Source of the DNA: CAZIQY01 sp964541605
GTDB taxonomy: Bacteria > Desulfobacterota > Syntrophia > Syntrophales > UBA2185
Assembly (NCBI GenBank): GCA_964541605.1
Contig: CAZIQY010000063.1
Coordinates: 1-16,518 of the forward strand
DNA: 16,518 nucleotides
Reading direction: 5' to 3'
Shown: positions 1 through 6,882 of the stretch, one piece after another
How the letters are laid out: every line of letters starts with the position of its first letter
Position numbering within the stretch: the first letter of the stretch is position 1
The notes under the pieces: model-generated
The model's database searches: none
What the model saw: the letters and a program-made list of their open reading frames with translations, nothing else
Told to the model about the DNA's origin: nothing
Translations under genes and position numbers: made by a program

Positions 1-78
1 GGAGCAGGATTCGAACCCGCGAACCTTTCGGTTAACGGTTTTCAAGACCGCCGCCATCGACCACTCGGCCATCCCTCC
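1..78 (-). tRNA. tRNA-Ser(UGA), 3' end cut by window edge
   Basis: Read on the minus strand, the 5' acceptor strand GGAGGGA (78-72) opens a class II tRNA. The anticodon loop CTTGAAA lies at 46-40 with anticodon UGA (44-42). A short variable arm (AACC-GAAA-GGTT) follows. The T arm has a 5-bp stem around TTCGAAT (15-9). Only three bases (TCC, 3-1) of the 3' acceptor strand are inside the window, so the last four paired bases, the discriminator and any CCA lie beyond the left edge. The long variable arm and the UGA anticodon together identify serine. It lies 23 bases downstream of serS on the same strand and could be co-transcribed with it. Confidence 0.97.
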
Positions 79-101
79 GCGCAAGCTTTTAACAATGCCT
101 T

Positions 102-1382
102 TTAACCCGGAGGAAGAATCCTGTCAATTCCTTTCATGTAAGGTTTGAGAACTTCGGGAATGACAACGCTTCCGTCGGCCTGCTGGTAATTTTCCAGAAC
201 GGCGACGACCGTTCTTCCCGCTGCAAGTCCGGACCCGTTTAAAGTATGAACAAACTCCACCCTGCCCGTACTCTCGCGCCGGAACCGGATGGAGGCCCGG
301 CGCGCCTGAAAATTCTCAAAATTACTGCATGAGGATATTTCCCTGTAGGCGTCCTGCCCGGGAAGCCATACCTCCACATCGTAGGTCTTGGCCGCAGAAA
401 ATCCCATATCCGCCGTACAAAGACTGACCGTTCTGAAATGGATGTTCAGCCTTTTCAGGATTTCCTCGGCATTCCCGGTCAGCTTTTCCAGTTCATCGTA
501 GGATGTCTCGGGTGTCGTGAATTTGACCAGTTCAACCTTGTTGAACTGGTGCTGCCGGATCAGCCCCCGTGTATCCTTGCCGTACGAACCCGCTTCAGAT
601 CGGAAGCAGGGCGAATACGCCACATAATACGCGGGCAGATCCTTTTCGTTCAATATCTCGTCTCGATGGATATTGGTAACGGGCACTTCTGCCGTGGGGA
701 TCAGGTAATAATCCAGCTTGTCAATCTTGAAGAGATCCTCCGCAAATTTTGGAAGCTGGCCGGTCCCTGTCATGCTTTCCTTGTTGACCATGAAGGGGGT
801 CAGCACCTCCGTGTAACGATGTTCGGCGGTGTGCAGATCAAGCATAAAATTGATAAGCGCCCGCTCCAGCATGGCACCCGCGCCGCGATAAAGGGTGAAA
901 CGCGCTCCCGTGATTTTCGCTCCTCTGGCAAAATCCAGGATATTCAGGCTCTCCCCGATATCCCAGTGCGGCCGGGGAGGAAAGTCAAAACGTGGCTTCT
1001 GCCCCCAAACTCTAACGACCGGATTGTCTTCGGAACTTTTCCCACAGGCGACAGACTCATGGGGAATATTGGGAATGGTCATCATCATGTCATCGAGGTC
1101 TTCCTCAACCTTTTTCAGGGATTCCTCCAGTTCCCTGATCCGGCTGGAGACTTCCGCCATCCTGGCAATGATCGAAGAGGCGTCTTCCTTAAGTTTCTTT
1201 TTTTCACCGATTTCTTTGGATGCCTGGTTTCGTTCATTCCGCAGGGCTTCCACTTCCTGAAGAATGTCCCGCCTCGAGGCATCCAGGCCGGTAAATGCGT
1301 CAAGGTCGATTTCCTGCCCCCGCTCTCGCATCTTTCGTTGCACAAGATCCACATTCTGTCTGAGAAACTTTATGTCCAGCAT
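102..1382 (-). CDS. serS: Seryl-tRNA synthetase
   Basis: This cytoplasmic class II synthetase charges tRNA-Ser (and tRNA-Sec where present) with serine. Residues 1 to about 100 form the charged, heptad-like coiled-coil arm that grips the long variable arm of tRNA-Ser. The catalytic core follows, with TGTGQLPKF near 205, TAEVPV at 230-235, and motif 2 beginning FRSEAGSYGKDTRG at about 260. Motif 3 lies near the C-terminus in the stretch NGSGLAAGRTVVAVLEN. At 426 residues it has the family's normal length. The ATG start gives the usual MLDIKFLR opening; the Shine-Dalgarno is weak (AAAGGTAA). The gene lies immediately upstream of a tRNA-Ser gene. A 257-bp gap containing an inverted repeat pair separates it from murJ upstream. 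Confidence 0.98.
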   Translation of the reverse strand: MLDIKFLRQNVDLVQRKMRERGQEIDLDAFTGLDASRRDILQEVEALRNERNQASKEIGEKKKLKEDASSIIARMAEVSSRIRELEESLKKVEEDLDDMMMTIPNIPHESVACGKSSEDNPVVRVWGQKPRFDFPPRPHWDIGESLNILDFARGAKITGARFTLYRGAGAMLERALINFMLDLHTAEHRYTEVLTPFMVNKESMTGTGQLPKFAEDLFKIDKLDYYLIPTAEVPVTNIHRDEILNEKDLPAYYVAYSPCFRSEAGSYGKDTRGLIRQHQFNKVELVKFTTPETSYDELEKLTGNAEEILKRLNIHFRTVSLCTADMGFSAAKTYDVEVWLPGQDAYREISSCSNFENFQARRASIRFRRESTGRVEFVHTLNGSGLAAGRTVVAVLENYQQADGSVVIPEVLKPYMKGIDRILPPG

Positions 1383-1450
1383 GGCATTACCTTTATTATA
1401 TTATTCTTCGCCTTGTGAAACCGTTGAATTTTCAGGAACAATCGCGATAT

Positions 1451-1524
1451 TGTCATTCCTGCGGAAGCAGGAATCCAGTCTTTTTAACAAAGTTTCATAG
1501 ATTCCCGCTTTCGCGGGAATGACA
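1451..1524. repeat. Paired palindromic repeat, family A (copy 1)
   Basis: Two imperfectly matching palindromes face each other. The left unit is ATTCCTGCGGAAGCAGGAAT and the right unit is ATTCCCGCTTTCGCGGGAAT. They are bounded by TGTC and GACA, with a spacer of about 20 bp. The whole 74-bp element, when reverse-complemented, closely matches the element at 3667-3738. Each unit fits the pattern ATTCCC-N8-GGGAAT or its one-base variant. The rest of the serS-murJ gap shows no gene. Confidence 0.85.
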
Positions 1525-1639
1525 CAGAGGGCCGATATTCAAAGGTTGCTTTGTGTCATATAAAAGAATGTTTCCCCTATCACTACAACCTTCCGAAGTC
1601 AATACATTTTGTCACCTTATCCGGCTAATGTAATTGTAT

Positions 1640-3238
1640 TTATTGAATTTTGGAACCCATGATTTTCCTCTTGATCATTTCGAGGACTTCCATCATTTCT
1701 GAACATTTCATCATGCGCGAAAAGATGAAAAAAGCGGCCATCCCGGTTGCAATGCACACCGTCAGATATAAAAGCCTCTCTCCCAACGGTCCTCCGACAC
1801 GCCAGGGAAGAAAGATCCCCACGATGACAATCACAATCCACATGCCGATCGAAGAAGCGAAAATCCTGTAAACGGAGCGGTAAAATTCCTGATCGAGAAA
1901 CGTCCCGATCCTTTGTTTTAAAATGACTGACAGCATGATGACATTGACGGCGGAGGCAATCGAGGTGGCCAGCGCCAGACCGCCATGCTTCAAGGGAAAC
2001 ATCAGGATAACACTGAAAATGACGTTGACGACGAGGGCGACGATGGCCGCCTTCATGGGAGATTTCGTGTCCTGGAGGGAATAGAAGGCTGACACAATCA
2101 CCCTGATCATGGAAAAGGCCCACAAACCGAAGGCGTAAAACAGCAGAGCCTGGGCTGTCAGATATGTGGCCTGTACGCCGAAGGCGCCCCGCTGAAAAAG
2201 AACGGAGATGATGGGTACACGAAGAGCAATGAGAGCCACGGTTGCAGGGATGGTGATAAACAGGATCAGCCTCAGGGAAAAGGATATGGTTTTTTTCAGT
2301 TCTTCGAAATGTCCCCCGGCGACCTGTTCAGAAAAACTGGGAAGTGTGGCCGTGCCGATCGCAATAGCGAAAACACCCAGGGGCAGTTCAACGACCCGGT
2401 CCGCGTAATAGAGATAGGAGACGCTGCCGGAGGGCAGCAGGGATGCCAGAATTGTGCTGATGAAGATATTGATCTGATAAATCGCGGCTCCGAAAGCTGC
2501 GGGCAGCATGAGGGTTCCTATCCTTCGAATGCCCGGATGTTTGAAGTTGAAGTTGGGCTTCAGCCTGACCCCCATCTTCACCAGGAAAGGCCATTGCATG
2601 GCCAGTTGAAGGACCCCTCCGGCCATGACTCCCACGGCGAGGGCGACGATGGGTTCCTGAAAAAAATCGCGAAGCGCGAGAGCCGCCAGAATCATGCATA
2701 TATTCAGCACAACGGGCGACAGCGCGGGCGCGGCAAAATGACGCAGGGAATTCAGAATGCCCATACACAGGGCTACAAGGGAAATGAAAAAAATATAGGG
2801 GAACATCAGACGGGTGAGAAAAACCGTGAGGTCATACTGAGCGGGAACCTTGACGAAGCCGGGCGCCATGATCGTGACAATGATGGGGGAAAGGAGAACC
2901 CCGGCAAGGGACACGATGACCAGGATGATGGAAAGAACCGTAAAGGCGATATCAGCCAGCTCCAAAGCATCTTCTTTCGAGGGTTTTTTCAGGTAGTCGG
3001 TAAACACGGGAACGAAGGATACCGTTAGAGACCCCTCGGCAAGAAGCCTTCTTAGGAGATTGGGAATCCTGAAGGCAACGAAAAAAGCGTCCGTTGCCGG
3101 TCCGGCGCCGAAAAAAGCGGCGACAACCATGTCCCTGATGAAACCGAATATCCGGGACAGCATGGTAGCCAGTCCGACAATCCCCGCCGCCCTGGCGATT
3201 TTCGAATTTTCACTGCTCTTTACGGGAATTTCTTCCAT
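1640..3238 (-). CDS. murJ: Lipid II flippase MurJ (MviN family)
   Basis: MurJ is an inner-membrane protein of the MOP superfamily that moves lipid II from the cytoplasmic to the periplasmic face for peptidoglycan synthesis. The 532-residue chain is strongly hydrophobic throughout, consistent with about 14 transmembrane helices. The N-terminal block is typical: ATMLSRIFGFIRDMVVAAFFG, then GPATDAFFVAFRIPNLLRRL and EGSLTVSFVPVF. About 15 residues precede the family's usual start, but no later in-frame ATG fits as well. No strong ribosome binding site is visible. The gene is last in a minus-strand run after the DUF167 gene, with a 63-bp gap that holds a palindromic repeat. The family assignment is secure; the substrate is taken from characterised MurJ proteins. 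Confidence 0.97.
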   Translation of the reverse strand: MEEIPVKSSENSKIARAAGIVGLATMLSRIFGFIRDMVVAAFFGAGPATDAFFVAFRIPNLLRRLLAEGSLTVSFVPVFTDYLKKPSKEDALELADIAFTVLSIILVIVSLAGVLLSPIIVTIMAPGFVKVPAQYDLTVFLTRLMFPYIFFISLVALCMGILNSLRHFAAPALSPVVLNICMILAALALRDFFQEPIVALAVGVMAGGVLQLAMQWPFLVKMGVRLKPNFNFKHPGIRRIGTLMLPAAFGAAIYQINIFISTILASLLPSGSVSYLYYADRVVELPLGVFAIAIGTATLPSFSEQVAGGHFEELKKTISFSLRLILFITIPATVALIALRVPIISVLFQRGAFGVQATYLTAQALLFYAFGLWAFSMIRVIVSAFYSLQDTKSPMKAAIVALVVNVIFSVILMFPLKHGGLALATSIASAVNVIMLSVILKQRIGTFLDQEFYRSVYRIFASSIGMWIVIVIVGIFLPWRVGGPLGERLLYLTVCIATGMAAFFIFSRMMKCSEMMEVLEMIKRKIMGSKIQ

Positions 3239-3270
3239 TGGAAAGACGTCAGGCCTCTGAATTTTATTTT

Positions 3271-3297
3271 GTGGATGCGCTGCGCTTCATCCACCCT
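3271..3297. repeat. Palindromic repeat, family B (single unit)
   Basis: The unit begins GTGGATGCGCTGCGC and ends CATCCACCCT, a palindrome with GTGGATG/CATCCAC arms. It fills nearly half of the 63-bp gap between DUF167 and murJ. It differs by one base from the reverse complement of the unit at 3801-3828. Confidence 0.8.
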
Positions 3298-3301
3298 ACT
3301 T

Positions 3302-3604
3302 CTATGGAGAAGGCAGCAAACCGGACAGGATGGACATCGCGTCCTTGCTGTTCAGCCCTTCTATAGCAATGATCTTCTTTCTCGACCTGTGGCCGCTTGT
3401 GATGGTCACCTGATTTTTTCTCATACCCAATGTTTCGGACAGAAAGCGGATACATTCGGCGTTCGCCCGTCCTTCCACCGGCGGAGCGGCGATTTTCAGC
3501 TTCAGCGCTTCGTCCTGAACGCCGACAATCTCGCTTTTTGCCGATCCCGGAACGACATGGATACTAAAGATGATGCCGTTTCCCTTCTCTTTTATGAAAA
3601 CCAT
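3302..3604 (-). CDS. DUF167 / YggU family protein
   Basis: A 100-residue soluble protein of the DUF167 (YggU) family, whose biochemical role is unknown. The family signature is clear: HVVPGSAKSEIVG near 20-32, LKLKIAAPPVEGRANAECIRFL around 35-56, and the closing stretch VTITSGHRSRKKIIAIEG. The length is normal. Family members often sit beside yggT and proC, and here yggT lies about 300 bp upstream on the same strand. No good Shine-Dalgarno precedes the ATG. The upstream 302-bp gap contains two repeat pairs (families A and B) and no gene. Confidence 0.93.
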   Translation of the reverse strand: MVFIKEKGNGIIFSIHVVPGSAKSEIVGVQDEALKLKIAAPPVEGRANAECIRFLSETLGMRKNQVTITSGHRSRKKIIAIEGLNSKDAMSILSGLLPSP

Positions 3605-3666
3605 ATAAATATTCCCGAATCCTTTTGTTCCACTCTAAATTGCGACCTTTGAAAATCTAACCTTTT

Positions 3667-3738
3667 TGTCATTCCCGCGAAAGCGGGAATCTATTAAAGC
3701 ATTGAAAGGACTGGATTCCTGCTTCCGCAGGAATGACA
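3667..3738. repeat. Paired palindromic repeat, family A (copy 2)
   Basis: A 72-bp element made of ATTCCCGCGAAAGCGGGAAT and the facing unit ATTCCTGCTTCCGCAGGAAT, bounded by TGTC and GACA. It is nearly the reverse complement of copy 1, including the segments CTAT and CTGG beside the palindromes. The first unit forms an 8-bp stem closed by GAAA. It lies in the yggT-DUF167 gap. Confidence 0.87.
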
Positions 3739-3800
3739 ATTCGCCGGGTTTCGGGAGAAATTCAAAGCTCTCAAATTACTGATCGCTGACAGCAAAACAT

Positions 3801-3874
3801 AGGGTGGATGAAGCGCAGTGCATCCACCAAAATCATACGTATAATTGGTGGAACCGCTTCGCTTGTTCCACCCC
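3801..3874. repeat. Paired palindromic repeat, family B
   Basis: Two palindromes of about 27 bp lie side by side. The first has GGTGGATG/CATCCACC arms (3801-3828). The second has GGTGGAAC/GTTCCACC arms (3847-3874). An AT-rich spacer of about 18 bp separates them. The first matches the single unit at 3271-3297 in inverted orientation. This pair follows the family A pair in the same gap, so nearly half of this 302-bp gap is repeat. Confidence 0.8.
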
Positions 3875-3906
3875 ACATTGCTCAATATAAAAGGAGCTTC
3901 TCTTTT

Positions 3907-4206
3907 TCATCTGAAATAAGCCGCCAGTTCCATCATGCTTCTGATGAGGAAAGACTGTAGAAAAACAATCACCAGGATGATGATGATGGGTGATATATCA
4001 ATCCCCATGTTTCCCAGGGGAAGCCATCTCCGGATAGGCGTCATGACGGGCTCCGTCACCCGGTAAAGAAATTGAACAATCGGATTGTATGGATCGGGGT
4101 TAACCCATGAAATAACGGCCCGGGCGATAATAATCCACATATAGATGGTCAGGGCGATGTCGAGAATTTTTGCCACAGCAATAAGAAAGTTACCCAATAC
4201 AAACAT
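3907..4206 (-). CDS. YggT family membrane protein
   Basis: A 99-residue inner-membrane protein with two hydrophobic segments, at about 5-30 and 72-90. The family landmark lies between and after them: ARAVISWVNPDPYNPIVQFL followed by RVTEPVMTPIRRWLP. YggT proteins are linked to envelope and osmotic functions, and their exact role is unsettled. The ATG is preceded by AAGGAG at good spacing. The gene begins 11 bp after the alpha/beta hydrolase stop, so the two are very likely co-transcribed. The DUF167 gene follows downstream after repeats, a pairing seen in many bacteria. Confidence 0.93.
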   Translation of the reverse strand: MFVLGNFLIAVAKILDIALTIYMWIIIARAVISWVNPDPYNPIVQFLYRVTEPVMTPIRRWLPLGNMGIDISPIIIILVIVFLQSFLIRSMMELAAYFR

Positions 4207-4217
4207 GTTATCTCCTT

Positions 4218-5021
4218 CTAACTTTGATTTTTTCCAGGATTTCCTTCCGGAAGCGATTCGACGAACGCTTCGAGAACCCCGTTGAAAGCTTCCGGATCTT
4301 CCAGCATCACCATGTGACCGGCGTCTTCAATAAATGACAGCCGTGCGCCGGGGATATGATCCTTCAGGAACTGCGACATCGGAGGCGGCGTCATCTTGTC
4401 ATCGGCGCCGCAAACCACGAGGACCGGTATCCTGATCTTCGAGATATCCCGCGTGATGTCAAGGCGGTCACAGGCCAGGAAATCACCGTAGAGAACATCC
4501 GGGTTCACCTTCGCGAAAGCCTCGGACACCTGGCCGGACATCCTTTCCCGATTTTTTTTAGATACGGAAAATCTGGCGGCAAAGGAAATGACAGACGCGG
4601 GAGCCATCTTCAGGCTGCCGAGAATCATCTCATTGACCGGCATCCTGGCACCCCCGCCCACGGGGACAACGCCGGAGAGTCTGTCGCCATTCTGTATGGC
4701 CATAACCAGGCCGATGGCTGCGCCAAGAGAATGACCGATCAGGACAGGTTTATTCAAAAAAAGTTTGTCGATCACTTTTTCGATCCATTCGGCATAAAGA
4801 AAAACATCCTGTTCGCCCTTGCCTTCGGATTGTCCATGACCCGGCAAGTCAACGGCTGCTATGTTGAAATCACCGTTCATCTTTGTATACTGGTTGACCC
4901 AGAGGGTGTGATCGGCGCCGGAACCATGAACAAAAAAAAGGGATTTCCTTTTATCATCGAAACGCCGGGTGCTCACCCGGCAGGATATTCTGGTTCCATC
5001 GATGTCGTGAACGGTGATCAT
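4218..5021 (-). CDS. Alpha/beta-fold hydrolase
   Basis: A 267-residue soluble serine hydrolase. The oxyanion-hole loop HGSGADHTLW lies at 32-41, followed by AVDLPGHGQSEG at 56-67. The nucleophile elbow is GHSLG at 96-100, giving Ser98. The likely acid is Asp207 or Asp208 in VCGADDKMTPP, and the catalytic His236 is in DAGHMVMLEDP. The variable cap region spans about 125-185. There is no signal peptide. The substrate cannot be read from sequence: esterase, lactonase and C-C hydrolase members all share these motifs. An AGAAGG Shine-Dalgarno precedes the ATG. It is tightly linked (11 bp) to yggT downstream. Confidence 0.93.
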   Translation of the reverse strand: MITVHDIDGTRISCRVSTRRFDDKRKSLFFVHGSGADHTLWVNQYTKMNGDFNIAAVDLPGHGQSEGKGEQDVFLYAEWIEKVIDKLFLNKPVLIGHSLGAAIGLVMAIQNGDRLSGVVPVGGGARMPVNEMILGSLKMAPASVISFAARFSVSKKNRERMSGQVSEAFAKVNPDVLYGDFLACDRLDITRDISKIRIPVLVVCGADDKMTPPPMSQFLKDHIPGARLSFIEDAGHMVMLEDPEAFNGVLEAFVESLPEGNPGKNQS

Positions 5022-5107
5022 GAAGACCTTCTTTTGTTCCCTTGATCGTACGTCAGGTGACTGTCATATATTGAAGGGCGGGCGCCTGCTCACCCTGATA
5101 TTGGGAG

Positions 5108-5419
5108 TTAGAGATTTAATGCAAAACTTATTGCATTACGAAGTTCAGCCAGTTTTTCTTTGGATAAAGTGGCAATTAATGATCCGATTCTTGATTTTGA
5201 GACCGTCTGTATATGGTCACAATTAATGGCGCAATCATTGCGCATACCATCCTGAGAGGATAAAAGCACTTCGCTCGGTATTTCTCTTATTGTTGAAGTT
5301 ACCGGAGCGACTGTAACCTCACCTAAATATTCCAGGACAGAATTTCTTGTTAAAATAACCACGGGACGTTTTTTATCAGGACTTTTGAACGTGTACCACC
5401 TTACTTCACCCCGCTTCAT
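5108..5419 (-). CDS. MazF/PemK-type mRNA interferase toxin
   Basis: A 103-residue protein of the MazF/PemK/Kid family. These toxins are ribosome-independent or ribosome-associated endoribonucleases that cleave single-stranded mRNA at short sequences. Visible signatures are RGEVRWYTF at the N-terminus, KKRPVVILTRNS, VTVAPVTSTIREIPSEV, and the C-terminal block CDHIQTVSKSRIG followed by the final helix. The length is normal. A TTG codon lies directly before the ATG; the ATG at 5419 is the better start because it overlaps the antitoxin stop by one base (TGATG), which is typical of translational coupling. AGGAG lies upstream inside the antitoxin gene. The cleavage specificity cannot be predicted. 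Confidence 0.9.
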   Translation of the reverse strand: MKRGEVRWYTFKSPDKKRPVVILTRNSVLEYLGEVTVAPVTSTIREIPSEVLLSSQDGMRNDCAINCDHIQTVSKSRIGSLIATLSKEKLAELRNAISFALNL

Positions 5420-5649
5420 CAATCACCCCACTCCTGTTCCGATTCCCAAACGCTGAATTCCGTTTTGCCGACAGGATAACGCTCGTATCCCTTTTTATGC
5501 TTCTTTTCGAGGTTGTCGATATTTACCTGACGGATAGCATCCTTCAAAGCTTTCCTGGCAAAGGCAGAACGGGTTGTCTTCAGTTTTTTGACAACTCTGT
5601 CGACATTTTCCACCAGGTCGTCATCTAAAGTCATCTGAATCGTTCTCAT
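5419..5649 (-). CDS. MazE-like ribbon-helix-helix antitoxin
   Basis: A 76-residue protein whose N-terminal half (MRTIQMTLDDDLVENVDRV and the following helix with TTRSAFARKAL) is a ribbon-helix-helix DNA-binding domain. The C-terminal tail is acidic and tryptophan-rich (EFSVWESEQEWGD), as expected of a toxin-wrapping antitoxin segment. The frame is open upstream to 5766, but that extension runs into repeat DNA. The promoter at 5683-5711 also lies inside it. The ATG at 5649, preceded by GAGG, is therefore the supported start. It is translationally coupled to the toxin gene. By analogy with characterised pairs, it neutralises the toxin and represses its own promoter. Confidence 0.88.
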   Translation of the reverse strand: MRTIQMTLDDDLVENVDRVVKKLKTTRSAFARKALKDAIRQVNIDNLEKKHKKGYERYPVGKTEFSVWESEQEWGD

Positions 5650-5674
5650 AAAAGCCTCATATTGCTGTTGGTAT

Positions 5675-5686
5675 TTATAGCTATAA
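5675..5686. promoter_or_regulatory. Operator-like palindrome at the toxin-antitoxin promoter
   Basis: A perfect 12-bp palindrome, TTATAGCTATAA, overlaps the -10 box and the expected start of transcription. Ribbon-helix-helix antitoxins bind such short inverted repeats to repress their own operon. The site is seen directly; binding by this antitoxin is inferred. Confidence 0.55.
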
Positions 5687-5711
5687 TAACCCACATGATT
5701 GCATAAGTCAA
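5683..5711 (-). promoter_or_regulatory. Sigma70-type promoter of the toxin-antitoxin operon
   Basis: On the minus strand, TTGACT (5711-5706), a 17-bp spacer and TATTAT (5688-5683) match five of six consensus bases at each box. Transcription would begin near 5676, giving a leader of about 27 bases before the antitoxin ATG at 5649. Confidence 0.7.
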
Positions 5712-5760
5712 AATAATGATGGTTTCGTAAAAAGTAAAAATCCATGTCACTCCCACCCAC

Positions 5761-5831
5761 TGTCATCCCCGCGCAGGCGGGGATCCAAAAAGGCTTGAAG
5801 ATACTGGATTCCCGTTTTCACGGGAATGACA
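5761..5831. repeat. Paired palindromic repeat, family A (copy 3)
   Basis: A 71-bp element with ATCCCCGCGCAGGCGGGGAT on the left and ATTCCCGTTTTCACGGGAAT on the right, bounded by TGTC and GACA, and with the same CTGG next to the right unit. The layout equals copies 1 and 2, but each palindrome has paired compensating changes. The rest of the gap up to proC (5832-6049) holds no gene that I can support. Confidence 0.85.
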
Positions 5832-6049
5832 AAGGAGTGCGGGAGGGACATTTTTTATAGGTATTTCAGTATCACGATTTGTATGGGAAATCTACCATGA
5901 AAAGGGGAGGAGGGCTTCTTCGCTGGTGGGGGGTGCCGGAAGCAGGCATACGGGTTTTATTTTAGCCGGGAGGTGGAAATAAAGATTGACTTCGTTTTTT
6001 TTTGATGGTTGTTTAATGGCAGTCAAAAAACAGGAGGGAAGGGGCAGAG

Positions 6050-6868
6050 ATGCTAAAAGGGAAAAAGGTTGGGATTATTGGCGGCGGCAAAATGGGCAGT
6101 GTCCTAATCGGTGGAATGATTGCCCGGAAGTTGATACCGGCGGGCAATATTATCGTCTCCGATATGGCGCCGGAACGGTTGGAGGACCTTAAAAAGACAT
6201 ACGGCGTTCATACTACCAACGATAACAGGAAGGCGCTGAAGTCATCCGGTATCTGTATTCTGGCAGTAAAACCCCAGAACATGTCGGAAGTGCTTGAAGG
6301 CATCGCCGGAACGTTTCAGCAGAATCAATTGGTCATTTCCATTGCGGCGGGCATACCCACCCGGTTCATTGAGGGATATCTCAAGAAAGGGGTCCGCGTT
6401 ATCAGGGTCATGCCCAATACGCCGGCACTGATCGGCGAGGGAGCAGCCGCCCTTGCCCGCGGCGCTCACGCCACAGATGACGACATTGACATTGCCCGCT
6501 GTATTTTTGAATCCGTCGGCATCGCGGTCATCGTCAAGGAAGAACTCATGGATGCCGTAACAGGGCTGAGCGGAAGCGGCCCCGCGTACGGATTCCTGAT
6601 CATCGAAGCGCTGGCGGATGCGGGTGTGAACCTGGGATTGAGCAGGGATATTGCCCTGAAGTTGTCGGCACAGACCATCATGGGCGCCGCCAGACTTTGC
6701 CTCAAGGGAGAGAAACATCCGGCGGAACTGAAGGATATGGTCACCTCTCCCGGAGGCACCACCATTGCCGGTTTGAAGGTGCTTGAAGAAGGAAAACTTA
6801 GGGCTACGCTGATGTCAGCCGTCGAAGCCGCAGCTTTGAGATCCAGAGAGCTGGGGAGCAAAAAATAG
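6050..6868 (+). CDS. proC: Pyrroline-5-carboxylate reductase
   Basis: This cytoplasmic enzyme carries out the last step of proline synthesis, the NAD(P)H-dependent reduction of 1-pyrroline-5-carboxylate to L-proline. The dinucleotide-binding GIIGGGKMG lies at 8-16, and ILAVKPQNM follows at about 70. RVMPNTPALIGEG lies near 120-132. The family signature GLSGSGPAYGFLIIEALADAGVNLGL begins near 173. The C-terminus has the expected MVTSPGGTTIAGLKVLEEG. At 272 residues the length is normal. Purine-rich Shine-Dalgarno sequence precedes the ATG. It is transcribed alone here and converges on the RNase E/G gene with only 14 bp between stops; no terminator is obvious in that gap. Confidence 0.97.
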   Translation: MLKGKKVGIIGGGKMGSVLIGGMIARKLIPAGNIIVSDMAPERLEDLKKTYGVHTTNDNRKALKSSGICILAVKPQNMSEVLEGIAGTFQQNQLVISIAAGIPTRFIEGYLKKGVRVIRVMPNTPALIGEGAAALARGAHATDDDIDIARCIFESVGIAVIVKEELMDAVTGLSGSGPAYGFLIIEALADAGVNLGLSRDIALKLSAQTIMGAARLCLKGEKHPAELKDMVTSPGGTTIAGLKVLEEGKLRATLMSAVEAAALRSRELGSKK

Positions 6869-6882
6869 CCGGCGTGCCCCGT

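Noticed and set aside
1395..1400. TATAAT just before serS (minus strand)
   Set aside because: It is too close to the ATG, and no -35 box lies at the proper distance.
438..1418. 326-codon frame on the plus strand
   Set aside because: It lies antisense to the clear serS gene and has no protein-like features.
2309..3028. 239-codon frame on the plus strand
   Set aside because: It is antisense to murJ, and its composition (many Gly, Asp, His and Asn) is that of a shadow frame.
5420..5422. TTG start codon for the toxin
   Set aside because: The adjacent ATG at 5419 gives the usual coupled overlap with the antitoxin stop.
5650..5766. N-terminal extension of the antitoxin frame
   Set aside because: It contains the promoter boxes and runs into a repeat, and the added residues have no domain character.
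5986..6017. TTGACT and TTTAAT upstream of proC
   Set aside because: The 20-bp spacer is too long for a normal sigma70 promoter.
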